From NCBI RefSeq assembly GCF_024172125.1, contig NZ_JAMZEA010000018.1:62001-126000 (forward strand): DNA of 64,000 nucleotides. Direction: 5' to 3'. The notes beneath the pieces were generated by a model. It had not been told where the DNA came from, did not search any database, and was given only the letters and a program-made list of their open reading frames with translations. The stretch's first letter is position 1, and each line of letters begins with the position of its first letter. The position numbers were made by a program, and so were the translations under genes. The stretch comes from Actinomadura rupiterrae. Lineage in GTDB: Bacteria; Actinomycetota; Actinomycetes; Streptosporangiales; Streptosporangiaceae. Shown piece by piece: positions 48,406 through 57,895 of this stretch.

Positions 48406-50247
48406 GTGACCAAACAGGTCCAGCAACTCGACCGCGTCATCATCCGCTTCGCCGGTGACTCCGGCGACGGCATGCAGTTGACCGGTGACCGCTTCACCCA
48501 GGAGACGGCGGCGTTCGGCAACGACTTGTCGACCCTGCCGAACTTCCCGGCCGAGATCCGCGCCCCGGCCGGCACCCTCCCCGGCGTGTCCAGCTTCCAG
48601 TTGCACTTCGCCGACCACGACATCCTGACCCCCGGCGACGCGCCGAACGTGCTCGTCGCGATGAACCCGGCGGCGCTCAAGGCCAACCTCGGCGACCTGC
48701 CGCGCGGCGCCGACCTGATCGTCAACACCGACGAGTTCAGCAAGCGCAACCTGGCCAAGGTCGGGTACGAGACCAGCCCGGTCGAGGACGAGTCGCTCAG
48801 CGAGTATCGGGTGCACGCGCTGCCGCTCACCTCGATGACGGTCAAGGCTCTGGAAGACTTCGACATCTCGAAGAAGGACGCCGAGCGGGCCAAGAACATG
48901 TTCGCCCTCGGGCTGCTGTCCTGGCTCTACCACCGGCCCACCGAGGGCACGGTGGCGTTCCTGGAGCGCAAGTTCGCCAAGAAGCCCGAGATCATGAAGG
49001 CCAACATCGCGGCCTTCCAGGCGGGCTGGTCCTACGGCGAGACCACCGAGGCGTTCTCCGTCCAGTACGAGATCAAGCCCGCCGACCACGAGCCCGGCCT
49101 GTACCGCAACATCACCGGCAACACCGCCCTCGCCTACGGGCTGGTCGCGGCCGGCGAGCGCAGCGGCCTGCCGGTGTTCCTCGGCTCCTACCCGATCACC
49201 CCGGCCTCCGACATCCTGCACGAGCTGTCCAAGCACAAGCGGTTCGGCGTGCGGACGTTCCAGGCCGAGGACGAGATCGCCGCGGTCGGCGCGGCGCTCG
49301 GCGCGTCCTTCGGCGGCTCGCTCGGCGTGACCACCACGTCCGGCCCGGGCATCGCGCTGAAGTCCGAGACGATCGGCCTCGCGGTGGCGACCGAGCTGCC
49401 GCTGCTGGTCATCGACGTGCAGCGGGCCGGGCCGTCCACCGGGCTGCCGACCAAGACCGAGCAGGCCGACCTGATGCAGGCGATGTACGGCCGCAACGGC
49501 GAGGCGCCGGTGCCGGTGGTCGCGCCGCGCTCGCCGTCGGACTGCTTCGACGCCGCGCTGGAGGCCGCCCGGATCGCGGTGAAGTACCGCACCCCGGTCA
49601 TCCTGCTCTCGGACGGCTACCTCGCCAACGGCTCCGAGCCCTGGAACATCCCCTCCGTGGACTCGCTGCCCGTGATCGAGCCGGCCTTCGCCGAGCCCGA
49701 CCAGGAGGACTTCCAGCCGTTCAAGCGCGACCCCGAGACGCTCGCGCGGCCCTGGGCCGTGCCCGGGACGCCCGGTCTGGAGCACCGGATCGGCGGCCTG
49801 GAGAAGGCGGACGGGTCCGGCAACATCTCCTACGACCCGGCGAACCACGACCTGATGGTCCGGCTGCGGCAGGCCAAGGTCGACGGGATCGCCGGCGACG
49901 TCACCCCCCTTGAGGTGGACGACCCGTCCGGCGAGGCGCGGGTGCTGGTGCTCGGCTGGGGCGGCACGTACGGCGCGATCTCGGCGGCCGTCCGGCGCGT
50001 CCGGAAGGCCGGCGGGAAGATCGCGCAGGCGCACCTGCGGCACCTCAACCCGTTCCCGGCCAACACCGAGGCGGTGCTCCGCTCCTACGACAAGGTCGTG
50101 GTGCCGGAGATCAACCTCGGCCAGCTCGCGCTGCTGCTGCGCGGCCGGTTCCTCATCGACGTCGTCGGCTACAACCGCGTGCGCGGCCTGCCCTTCAAGG
50201 CCGAGGAGCTCGCGGGAGTCATCCAGGATGTGATCGACAGTGAGTGA
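48406..50247 (+). CDS. korA: 2-oxoacid:ferredoxin oxidoreductase subunit alpha (KorA)
   Basis: 613 residues. The gamma domain is fused at the N-terminus (VIIRFAGDSGDGMQLTGDRF, residues about 11-30), followed by the pyrophosphate-binding alpha domain (GSYPITPASDILHELSKHK, FQAEDEIAAVGAALGAS, TTTSGPGIALKSE). With KorB it converts 2-oxoglutarate and CoA to succinyl-CoA, reducing ferredoxin. AGGAGG precedes the GTG. KorB starts 8 bases inside its 3' end. Confidence 0.94.
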   Translation: MTKQVQQLDRVIIRFAGDSGDGMQLTGDRFTQETAAFGNDLSTLPNFPAEIRAPAGTLPGVSSFQLHFADHDILTPGDAPNVLVAMNPAALKANLGDLPRGADLIVNTDEFSKRNLAKVGYETSPVEDESLSEYRVHALPLTSMTVKALEDFDISKKDAERAKNMFALGLLSWLYHRPTEGTVAFLERKFAKKPEIMKANIAAFQAGWSYGETTEAFSVQYEIKPADHEPGLYRNITGNTALAYGLVAAGERSGLPVFLGSYPITPASDILHELSKHKRFGVRTFQAEDEIAAVGAALGASFGGSLGVTTTSGPGIALKSETIGLAVATELPLLVIDVQRAGPSTGLPTKTEQADLMQAMYGRNGEAPVPVVAPRSPSDCFDAALEAARIAVKYRTPVILLSDGYLANGSEPWNIPSVDSLPVIEPAFAEPDQEDFQPFKRDPETLARPWAVPGTPGLEHRIGGLEKADGSGNISYDPANHDLMVRLRQAKVDGIAGDVTPLEVDDPSGEARVLVLGWGGTYGAISAAVRRVRKAGGKIAQAHLRHLNPFPANTEAVLRSYDKVVVPEINLGQLALLLRGRFLIDVVGYNRVRGLPFKAEELAGVIQDVIDSE

Positions 50248-51361
50248 CCTCAACGGCGCTGCGAACGGCGCGGCCAACGGCAACGGCGGCGGCGCGGTGA
50301 ACGGCAACGGCGGCGCGGGCGGGCCGCTCGCGCTGTCGCTGGTGCCGAAGACCGACACCAAGCAGACGATGAAGGACTTCAAGACCGACCAGGAGGTCCG
50401 CTGGTGCCCCGGCTGCGGGGACTACGCGATCCTGGCGGCCGTCCAGTCCTTCCTGCCCGAGCTCGGGCTGCGCAGGGAGAACATCACCTTCGTCTCCGGC
50501 ATCGGCTGCTCGTCCCGGTTCCCGTACTACATGAACACCTACGGGTTCCACTCGATCCACGGGCGCGCCCCGGCGATCGCGACCGGGCTCGCGACGTCCC
50601 GTCCGGACCTGTCGGTGTGGGTCGTCACCGGTGACGGCGACGCGCTGTCGATCGGCGGCAACCACCTGATCCACGCGCTGCGCCGCAACGTCAACCTGAA
50701 GATCCTGCTGTTCAACAACCGGATCTACGGGCTGACCAAGGGCCAGTACTCGCCCACCTCCGAGACCGGGAAGATCACCAAGTCCACCCCGATGGGCTCG
50801 CTGGACGCCCCGTTCAACCCGCTCTCGCTGGCGATCGGCGCGGAGGGCACCTTCGTCGCCCGGACGATCGACTCCGACCGCAAGCACCTCCAGTCGGTGC
50901 TGCGCGCGGCGGCCCAGCACCGCGGCACGGCCCTGGTCGAGATCTACCAGAACTGCAACATCTTCAACGACGGCGCGTTCGACCCGCTCAAGGACCCGTC
51001 CGTGCGGGACGACATCACCATCCGCCTTGAGGACGGGCAGCCGATCGTGTTCGGCGCGGACGGCCAGAAGGCGCTGCGCCGCACGCCGGGCGGCTCGTTC
51101 GAGGTCGTGGACACGGCGGACGTCGCCGCGTCCGAGATCGCCGTGCACGACGCGTCCAACCCGGACCCGTCCCAGGCGTTCGCCCTGTCGCGGCTGGACT
51201 CGCCGGCGTTCGAGCACACCCCGATCGGTATCTTCCGCAACGTGGACCGCCCGTCCTACGACGAGCTGATGCGGGCCCAGCTGGACGAGGCCGCCGAGCC
51301 CCAGGGCAAGGGCGACCTCGCCGGGCTCCTGGCCAGCGGCGACACCTGGCGGGTCGACTAG
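50240..51361 (+). CDS. korB: 2-oxoacid:ferredoxin oxidoreductase subunit beta (KorB)
   Basis: 373 residues. RWCPGCGDYAIL and GIGCSSRFPYY supply the [4Fe-4S] Cys ligands and TGDGDALSIGGNH is the thiamine-pyrophosphate motif, with NNRIYGLTKGQYSPTSE after it. A Gly/Asn-rich leader of about 28 residues precedes the conserved region. A hairpin 14 bases past the stop ends the operon. Confidence 0.95.
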   Translation: MSDLNGAANGAANGNGGGAVNGNGGAGGPLALSLVPKTDTKQTMKDFKTDQEVRWCPGCGDYAILAAVQSFLPELGLRRENITFVSGIGCSSRFPYYMNTYGFHSIHGRAPAIATGLATSRPDLSVWVVTGDGDALSIGGNHLIHALRRNVNLKILLFNNRIYGLTKGQYSPTSETGKITKSTPMGSLDAPFNPLSLAIGAEGTFVARTIDSDRKHLQSVLRAAAQHRGTALVEIYQNCNIFNDGAFDPLKDPSVRDDITIRLEDGQPIVFGADGQKALRRTPGGSFEVVDTADVAASEIAVHDASNPDPSQAFALSRLDSPAFEHTPIGIFRNVDRPSYDELMRAQLDEAAEPQGKGDLAGLLASGDTWRVD

Positions 51362-51374
51362 GCGACACCGCCTC

Positions 51375-51412
51375 TGCGGGGATCGCGCGCCTCCGGGCGC
51401 GCGGTCCCCGCA
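51375..51412 (+). terminator. Terminator after korAB
   Basis: 17-bp stem with one mismatch, from TGCGGGGATCGCGCGCC to GGCGCGCGGTCCCCGCA, loop of 4. Confidence 0.75.
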
Positions 51413-51623
51413 GCATGTCGTGCGGGTTTCGGGTATTTGTTCGCCCAGGACGAGATCACCCGCATTTTTGTGCGCCCGCGCGTATTTCGGATGCGGTCCG
51501 GGACCGGTTTTACTCACATGTTCATGGCCGGTTTCGTGCCTGTCACGACCTTCGCGGCGCCAAGGGGTGCACCGGCGGGCCGCTTCCTGCAAGACTTGGA
51601 GATCAACTGCCGGGGAGGTGACG

Positions 51624-53012
51624 ATGCGGGTGGTTCCGCGCCGCAGCAAGGATCGTCAGGACACGTCCGCCGATCCGGACCCCGAGCGCACGCGCAGAGG
51701 CCGGCACCGCACGGAGATCCTCGACGTCCCACCCCCGCCGGACGACCAGGACACCCCGCAAGGCCCGCCCGCCCGCGAAACCCCGCAGCCTGCGGCAGAC
51801 CGCGCTGCCCCGCAGCCGCAGCCTGACCGCGGTGCCGCGCGGCCACCGGCAGGCCGCGATGCCTCGCAGCCGTCGGTTGACCGCACGGCTCCTTTGACGC
51901 CGCCCTCGCCGTCCTTGGCGTCCTCGGCGCCTGCCGCGTCCTCTGCGACGCCGCCGAAGTTGGGCCGCCGCGAACGCAAGCGCCTGGAACGCCTCGAAGC
52001 CGCGACCGGCACCGGGCCGCGGCCAGGAGTCACGTCCGAAACGGCGAAGCGCTCGGACACCCGGCCAGGATCGACGGAGGCGCCGACCACGAGCTCAACG
52101 CCGGCGTCGGAAGGGCCGTCCGGCGGAGGCGGCCGCAAGAAGTCGCGCCGAGCCAAGGCGTCCGGCAAGACCAAGGCGTCCGGCAAGGCCAAGGCGTCCG
52201 GCGCGAGCGGGCAGGCTTCGCCCACGGGCGGCCCCGATGGGCCGTCCGCCGCTGGAGGCGGCGGCAACGCCGGGCCGACCGCGCCCGGAGGCGGAGCCGG
52301 ATCCGCCGTGGACGCGGGCGGGACGGTCGGCTCGACGATCACCGTGCCGGTGGAGGCCGGGGGCGAGCTGGATCCGGAGAGCCCCGAGGCGCGGCGGCGG
52401 GCGCGTTCCATGGCGCGGCAGCGTGAAGCCGCGGCCGTGAAGCGGAGCCGCGCGGAGCTGCGCGGCGGGCGCGCCCGGCAGGACGGCCGCGAGCAGGCCG
52501 CCCGGGAGCACCGCGCGGCGCTGCTCACGATGGTGCTGACGCTGGGCATCCTGATCGCCTCCGTGGCCGTGACGGGCGGGCTGATCGCGAACTCCATGCG
52601 CGACCGCCCGGTGGCCCTGGCCGCCCCGCTCCAGGTCTTCCCGGTCACGCAGACGAGCCCCGGCCAGTGCCCGGCGGGCACGCAGGGCGTCACCGGCCAG
52701 ACCACGACGGGCCTGGTCTGCTACCAGCTGTCCCAGGGCATCGCGATCCACAAGGTGGCGGACCTGCGCGTGCAGCGCGGCCGCACCGGCAGCGCCTACG
52801 ACGTGGCCGTCACCCTGCGCGCCTCGGACCGCAAGGCGTTCGCGCAGCTCACCCGCACCACCGTGGGCCGCGACGTCGCCTTCGTGGTCTCCGGCCGCCT
52901 GATCACCGCGCCCCGGGTCGAGATGGCCATCACCGACGGCAAGGTCGTCATCACCGGCACCCCCGACCACGCCGCCGCCAACCGCCTGGTCCACGACCTC
53001 AAGGGCCGCTGA
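51624..53012 (+). CDS. Membrane protein with SecD P1-like domain
   Basis: 462 residues. A long disordered N-terminus (1-265, Pro/Ala/Ser-rich with the KASGKTKASGKAKASG repeat), a basic helix, one membrane span (ALLTMVLTLGILIASVAVTG, residues about 300-322) and an external C-terminal domain (VADLRVQRGRTGSAYDVAVT, FVVSGRLITAPRVEMAITDG) resembling the P1 head subdomain of SecD. It lacks the SecD transmembrane core, so it is not SecD itself. ATG 51624 follows GGGGAGGTG. Confidence 0.7.
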   Translation: MRVVPRRSKDRQDTSADPDPERTRRGRHRTEILDVPPPPDDQDTPQGPPARETPQPAADRAAPQPQPDRGAARPPAGRDASQPSVDRTAPLTPPSPSLASSAPAASSATPPKLGRRERKRLERLEAATGTGPRPGVTSETAKRSDTRPGSTEAPTTSSTPASEGPSGGGGRKKSRRAKASGKTKASGKAKASGASGQASPTGGPDGPSAAGGGGNAGPTAPGGGAGSAVDAGGTVGSTITVPVEAGGELDPESPEARRRARSMARQREAAAVKRSRAELRGGRARQDGREQAAREHRAALLTMVLTLGILIASVAVTGGLIANSMRDRPVALAAPLQVFPVTQTSPGQCPAGTQGVTGQTTTGLVCYQLSQGIAIHKVADLRVQRGRTGSAYDVAVTLRASDRKAFAQLTRTTVGRDVAFVVSGRLITAPRVEMAITDGKVVITGTPDHAAANRLVHDLKGR

Positions 53013-53086
53013 CCACCACCCAGCCTGGTCTCCGGCCGGGGACGCATTCAAGTCGGTCCACAGCCTGTGGATAACTTTCCGGTCTT

Positions 53087-53911
53087 CTAGCCGGGGAGCG
53101 TCTCGCCTTGGACGGCCTGGATTTCCAGCTCGACTTTCAGGCTGTCGCCTACCGCGGCGATGCCCGCCTCAAGAATCTGGTTGAAGCGGATGCCGAAGTC
53201 GACGCGCCGCAGTTGGGCGGTGGCGCGGAAGGCGGCACGGACGCCGCCCCAAGGGTCGGCACCGCTGCCCAGGTAGGTCAGGTCCAGGTCGACGGGCTGG
53301 GTGTGGCCGTTCAGCGTCAGCTCGCCGTGGACGGTCCAGCGGTCGGTGCCCCGGGCGGTGAGGCCGTGGCCCCGGTACTCGATGACGGCATGCTCGTCCA
53401 CGTTCAGGAAGTCGGGCGAGCGCAGGTGGTCGTCGCGCAGCTTGGTGCCGGTGTCGATGGACGAGGCGTCGATCCGGGCCACGACCTGCGACTTCTCCAC
53501 AGGCTCGGCGATCGCGACGCGTCCCTCGAAGGTCGCGAAGCGCCCCCGGATGCTGGACAGTCCGAGGTGCTGCGCGATCGCGGCGACCGACGAGTGCGCC
53601 GGGTCGATCGTCCACGGGCCGGGCGGTGGGAGCTCGACGCCGCCCGCGCGGGCGAGCACGATCGTGCCGAGGTCGGCGCGTCCGGACGCGGTCACGATCA
53701 GGGTGGACGCGGACGGCGCGAACCCGGCGGCCGTCACGATCGCCGTATAGGTGCCGGGCCGCGGCGCGGGAGCCGCGAGGTCGCCGCTCTCGCCCGCCTG
53801 CTCGCGCGCGACCTGCGCGCCCGCGAGATCGGTGATCGTCACGATCGCATGCGGGACCGCCCAGCCGTCCCTCGTGCGCACCGCCGCGCGCAGCTCCCCG
53901 CTCTCTTCCAT
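53087..53911 (-). CDS. YceI-family protein with N-terminal carboxypeptidase-regulatory-like domain
   Basis: 274 residues. Residues about 1-90 form a CarboxypepD_reg-like beta sandwich (LRAAVRTRDGWAVPHAIVTI, PRPGTYTAIVTAAGFAPSAS); residues about 95-274 are a YceI lipocalin-like barrel (GPWTIDPAHSSVAAIAQHLG, DFLNVDEHAVIEYRG, LTLNGHTQPVDLDL), which binds polyisoprenoid lipids. No signal peptide is seen from the ATG at 53911; a longer frame exists but is Pro-rich. The neighbouring MFS exporter carries the same regulatory-like domain three times. Confidence 0.83.
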   Translation of the reverse strand: MEESGELRAAVRTRDGWAVPHAIVTITDLAGAQVAREQAGESGDLAAPAPRPGTYTAIVTAAGFAPSASTLIVTASGRADLGTIVLARAGGVELPPPGPWTIDPAHSSVAAIAQHLGLSSIRGRFATFEGRVAIAEPVEKSQVVARIDASSIDTGTKLRDDHLRSPDFLNVDEHAVIEYRGHGLTARGTDRWTVHGELTLNGHTQPVDLDLTYLGSGADPWGGVRAAFRATAQLRRVDFGIRFNQILEAGIAAVGDSLKVELEIQAVQGETLPG

Positions 53912-54110
53912 CAAGTCACGCCCGCAATCCGAAGTCGTCGCTGCCCGGGTCGGTCCAGGCCCGGGTCCCGGCGGCGGCGGACGGGTGGGTCCGCCGGCGC
54001 CGGGGTCCTTGCAATGCCCCTTGTGGGAGCCGTCTCTGCGCCTGGCCGCCACCCCGGCGGGACGGACGGCCAGGACCCGGGGCCGCCCCGCACGACGGCC
54101 CCGGGCGGCC

Positions 54111-56789
54111 TCACTCGACGGGGTAGCCGAGACGGAGGTCGTGGCCGTCCAGGCTGCCGCCGCCCAGGTTGAGCCCGGTGGCGACCGGCGGGTACCCGGA
54201 CGCGATCACCGTGTACCGGCCGCCGGTCAGGTCGGTGAAGGCGTACTCGCCGTCCGGACCGGTGGTGCTGACGGCGGCCACGTTGCCCGCCGCGTCCACC
54301 AGCGTGACCCGCGCCCTGCCGACCGGGAGGCCCGCCTCGTCGCGGACGACGCCGCGAACGTGCACGCCCGCCGGGAGCCGGACGTCCTGCCGGGTCTGCC
54401 CGGTGTCGGCGGCGACGACCTGGAGCGCGGCCGGGCGGTGCCCATCGGCGCTGACCGCGATCGTGTAGGTGCCCGCGACGACGTCCCTGAACTGGTACTC
54501 GCCGTTCGCTCCGGTGCGTCCGGTGCCGACGACCTCGCCGCGGACGTCGGTGACGACGACGGTCGCGCCGTCGATCGGGCCGCCGTCCGGGCCGGTCACG
54601 GTCCCGGCGAGGCCGCCGTTCCCGGCGAGGACGATGTCGAACTCGACCGGACGGTCCCCGACGGCGAGCGTCGCGGCCTGCGGCTCGTGCCCGCCGGTCG
54701 CGGCGATCAGCACGTACGTGCCGGGGCCGGGGGTGGCGAGCGCGTACCCGCCGTCCGGCTGGGTGAGAGCGCGTCCCAGCTGGCGTCCGCCGACGTCGAT
54801 GAGGGTCAGCGCGGCGGACGCGACGGGCGAGCCGTCCCCGCCGCGCACCACACCACTGACGGTCGCACCCTGCGCCGCCGACACCGTCGCCGGGACAGCC
54901 TGCGTCGCGGGGACGGCCTGCGTCGCGGGGACGGCCTGCGCTGCGGGGACGGCCTGCGTCGCGGGGGCGGTCTGCGTCGCGCCCGCAGCGCGTCCGTTAG
55001 AAGCGGCTAGCCCGTTCGCATGCATTCCGTTGGAAGCGGCGAGCACTCCGTTGGCGGGAAGGCCGTTCGGAGCCGTTGCGGACGCGAGGCCGTTCGCGGA
55101 CGTGCCGTTCGTCGCGCCAACGCCGACGAGCTGGCGGTCGTCGCGGGCGTGGCGTCCGGACGTTGGGACCGGGGCGTCTGCCGTAGCGGGGTCGGCAGAC
55201 GCACCCGGGGTCTGGTCGGCGCGGCCGGCGGCGGTGCGCAGCGGCAGCTCCTTGAGGAACAGCACCACGACGAAGCCGACCGCCGCGACGGGGACGCCCA
55301 CCAGGAACACCGTCTGCAGCGACTCGGTGAACGCCTCCAGGACGATCCCCTTGAACGGCTGCGGCAGGTGCTGGACGGCCTCGGGCGTGCCGAGCGAGGC
55401 GCCGCCGCCCGCGGGCGGGGTGACGTGCGCGGCGGCCAGGCCGTCCGCCAGGTGGTGGGTGAGGCGGTTGTTGAGGATCGCGCCGAACGCGGCGGTGCCG
55501 ATCGCGCCGCCGAGGTTCCGGAAGAACGAGACGCCGGACGTGGTCGCGGCGAGGTCGGTCATCGCGGCGGCGTTCTGCGCGGCGAGGATCATGATCTGCA
55601 GGGTGAGGCCGAGGCCCGCGCCGAGCACCGCGATGTCCGCGCCGATGACCAGCTTGCTGGAGTCGACGTGCAGCCGCGACAGCAGGAACATCGAGCTCGC
55701 GACCAGCGCGAGACCGACGACCGGGAACCACTTGTAGCGGCCGAGGCGGGTGACGATCTGGCCGGACCCGGTGGAGGTGACGAACATCGCCGCCACCATC
55801 GGCAGCGTCATCAGGCCGGAGTGCGTGGGCGACATGCCCTTGACGATCTGCAGGTACTGCGGCAGGTAGATCATCGCGCCGAACATCGCGACGCCGACGG
55901 CGAGCGAGCCGATCGAGCAGAGCACGAAGGTCGGGTTGCGGAACAGCCGCGGCGGCAGGATCGGCTCGCGGGCCGCGCGCTCGGCGAACACCGCGCCGAT
56001 CAGCAGGACGAACGCGACCGCGCCGAGGATGTAGGTCCACTTGGAGTTCCAGCCGAACTCCTTGCCGCCCATGGTCAGGATCAGCATCACGACGGTCGCG
56101 GTGCCGGTGATCGTGAACGCGCCGAAGATGTCGATCCGGGTGTCCCGCTTGATCTTCGGGAGGTTCAGCACCTTCTGCATGACCAGCAGCGAGATGATCG
56201 CGAGCGGCACGCAGACGTAGAAGCACCAGCGCCAGCCGAGCCCGTCCGCGTCCACGATGAAGCCGCCGAGCATCGGCCCGGCGACGGTCGCGACGCCGAA
56301 CACCGCGCCCATGTAGCCGGAGTAGCGTCCGCGCTCGCGCGGCGTGACGACGTCGCCGAGGATGACCTGCGCCAGCGCCGAGACGCCGCCGACGCCGAGG
56401 CCCTGGAACGCGCGGGCGGCGATCAGCTGCCCGATGTTCTGCGACAGCCCCGCGCCGACCGACGCCAGGACGAAGATGACCAGCGCCGACTGGAACATCA
56501 GCTTGCGGCCGAGGATGTCCGACAGCTTGCCCCACAGCGGGGTCGAGGCCGTCATCGTCAGCAGCGACGCGCTCGCCACCCAGGACAGCTGGTCCTGGCC
56601 GCCGAGGTCGCCGACGATCGTCGGCAGCGCGGTGCCGACCACCGACGTCGAGATCATCGTCGTCAGCATGGCCATCATCAGCCCGGAGAGGATCTCCAGG
56701 ATCTGCCGGTGCGAATAGCGCACCGGCGCCGGCACCTGCCCGGCCGCCGCAGCACCCGGACCCTGCGGTACCACGCCCGCCTGAGCCAC
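54111..56789 (-). CDS. DHA2 MFS exporter fused to three carboxypeptidase-regulatory-like domains
   Basis: 892 residues. Residues 1-535 are a 14-helix EmrB/QacA exporter (motif A GKLSDILGRK, motif C FGVATVAGPMLGG). Then comes a low-complexity linker with NGLA and 6-residue ATQAVP repeats (an 18-bp DNA tandem at about 54890-54975) and three beta domains starting TVSGVVRGGDGSPVAS, GGLAGTVTGPDGGPID and VHVRGVVRDEAGLPVG. GTG start with GAGGGGG upstream. Divergent from a TetR gene, so probably drug- or metabolite-inducible. Confidence 0.9.
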   Translation of the reverse strand: MAQAGVVPQGPGAAAAGQVPAPVRYSHRQILEILSGLMMAMLTTMISTSVVGTALPTIVGDLGGQDQLSWVASASLLTMTASTPLWGKLSDILGRKLMFQSALVIFVLASVGAGLSQNIGQLIAARAFQGLGVGGVSALAQVILGDVVTPRERGRYSGYMGAVFGVATVAGPMLGGFIVDADGLGWRWCFYVCVPLAIISLLVMQKVLNLPKIKRDTRIDIFGAFTITGTATVVMLILTMGGKEFGWNSKWTYILGAVAFVLLIGAVFAERAAREPILPPRLFRNPTFVLCSIGSLAVGVAMFGAMIYLPQYLQIVKGMSPTHSGLMTLPMVAAMFVTSTGSGQIVTRLGRYKWFPVVGLALVASSMFLLSRLHVDSSKLVIGADIAVLGAGLGLTLQIMILAAQNAAAMTDLAATTSGVSFFRNLGGAIGTAAFGAILNNRLTHHLADGLAAAHVTPPAGGGASLGTPEAVQHLPQPFKGIVLEAFTESLQTVFLVGVPVAAVGFVVVLFLKELPLRTAAGRADQTPGASADPATADAPVPTSGRHARDDRQLVGVGATNGTSANGLASATAPNGLPANGVLAASNGMHANGLAASNGRAAGATQTAPATQAVPAAQAVPATQAVPATQAVPATVSAAQGATVSGVVRGGDGSPVASAALTLIDVGGRQLGRALTQPDGGYALATPGPGTYVLIAATGGHEPQAATLAVGDRPVEFDIVLAGNGGLAGTVTGPDGGPIDGATVVVTDVRGEVVGTGRTGANGEYQFRDVVAGTYTIAVSADGHRPAALQVVAADTGQTRQDVRLPAGVHVRGVVRDEAGLPVGRARVTLVDAAGNVAAVSTTGPDGEYAFTDLTGGRYTVIASGYPPVATGLNLGGGSLDGHDLRLGYPVE

Positions 56790-56831
56790 TCTGCCCCCTC
56801 ATCAATTACCTGTGTTTTGCATATATGCTAT

Positions 56832-56847
56832 GTAGACGCTCGTTTAC
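56832..56847. promoter_or_regulatory. TetR-type operator in the MFS/tetR gap
   Basis: GTAGACGCTCGTTTAC has arms GTAxACG/CGTxTAC with one mismatch pair, typical of TetR-family sites; it sits in the AT-rich 111-bp divergent promoter region. Confidence 0.6.
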
Positions 56848-56900
56848 TTGCAACCTCCGGGATACTGGAAGCGACAAGGATCACGTTGGAGCCGGGAGCA

Positions 56901-57671
56901 ATGACCCAACTCACCAGCGACACCTCCGGCGGGCTCCCCGACCGGGACGGCCCGGACCAGGTCGGCGACGACACAGAGCGGCCCGGCGAAGGCGCAGGAC
57001 AGGTCGGCGAAGGCGCGGGACAGGTCGGCGACGACACAGAGCGGCCCGGCAAAGGCGCGGCGCAGGTCGGCGACAGTGCGGCGCAGGCGGCCGGTGAGGA
57101 CTGCGCGGGGCAGGGCGTCCGGAAGCGGGACCGGGAGGCGACGCGGCGGCGGCTCCTGGACGCGGCGCGCGACCTGTTCGGGGAGCACGGCTACGACAAC
57201 GTCACCGTGCGGATGATCGCCGCCGCGGCGGACGCGAACGTGGCGCTGGTCAACCGCTACTTCGGCTCGAAGGCCGCGCTGTTCGGGGAGGTCCTCGCCG
57301 GCGAGTCCGCGCTGCGCGAGGTGATCACCGCGACGCCGGACGCGGCGCTGCTGCCCCGGAGGCTGGCCGAGCACGTCGTCCGGCAGATCCACCGCGTCCC
57401 GCCGAGCCCGCTCGTCCGGATGCTGGACCGCTCAGTCGGCAACCCCGAGGTCCAGGGCATCCTGCGCGACCACATGGACGCGGTGCTGGTCGCCCCGCTG
57501 GTCGCCAAGCTGGACGGCCCCGACCGGCGGGTCCGCGCGGGTCTCGCCGCCATGGTGATCATGGGCGGCGGCCCGGTCCGGCGGATGCTCGACATCGCCG
57601 ACCTCCGCTCGGCCGACCCCGAGATGCTCACCCACCGCCTGGCGAGCATGTTCGCCTCCGCCCTCGCCTGA
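56901..57671 (+). CDS. TetR-family regulator with a repeat-built N-terminal extension
   Basis: 256 residues. Residues about 74-125 are the HTH (ATRRRLLDAARDLFGEHGYD, then ANVALVNRYFGSKAALF). The first 70 residues are an acidic repeat: QVGDDTERPGEGAG and QVGDDTERPGKGAA alternate with QVGEGAG. GGGAGC precedes the ATG; a start after the repeats is possible but I see no GTG/ATG with a ribosome site there. Probably represses the divergent exporter. Confidence 0.85.
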   Translation: MTQLTSDTSGGLPDRDGPDQVGDDTERPGEGAGQVGEGAGQVGDDTERPGKGAAQVGDSAAQAAGEDCAGQGVRKRDREATRRRLLDAARDLFGEHGYDNVTVRMIAAAADANVALVNRYFGSKAALFGEVLAGESALREVITATPDAALLPRRLAEHVVRQIHRVPPSPLVRMLDRSVGNPEVQGILRDHMDAVLVAPLVAKLDGPDRRVRAGLAAMVIMGGGPVRRMLDIADLRSADPEMLTHRLASMFASALA

Positions 57672-57895
57672 CCCCGGGCGGACGGAGCCGTCCTCCGACG
57701 CGAACGGCCCAGCGCGCGTTCTCCCCGGGAGGTCGCGAACGGGGCTCGGCGCGCCTTTCCCAGGTGGTGGCCAAGTGGCCGGGGCCGCGTCCTGCTTGAG
57801 GAGGACGGGGCGGGCGGCGCTACCGCACCGGGCGCACGGACGGTCTGGACCTCTGACGGACCGTCGGAGCTCGGCGGGCACGTAGTCTGCCGGAT

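Noticed and set aside
51624..53012. Annotation as SecD
   Set aside because: Only a P1-like head and one membrane span are present; the multi-span SecD core is missing.
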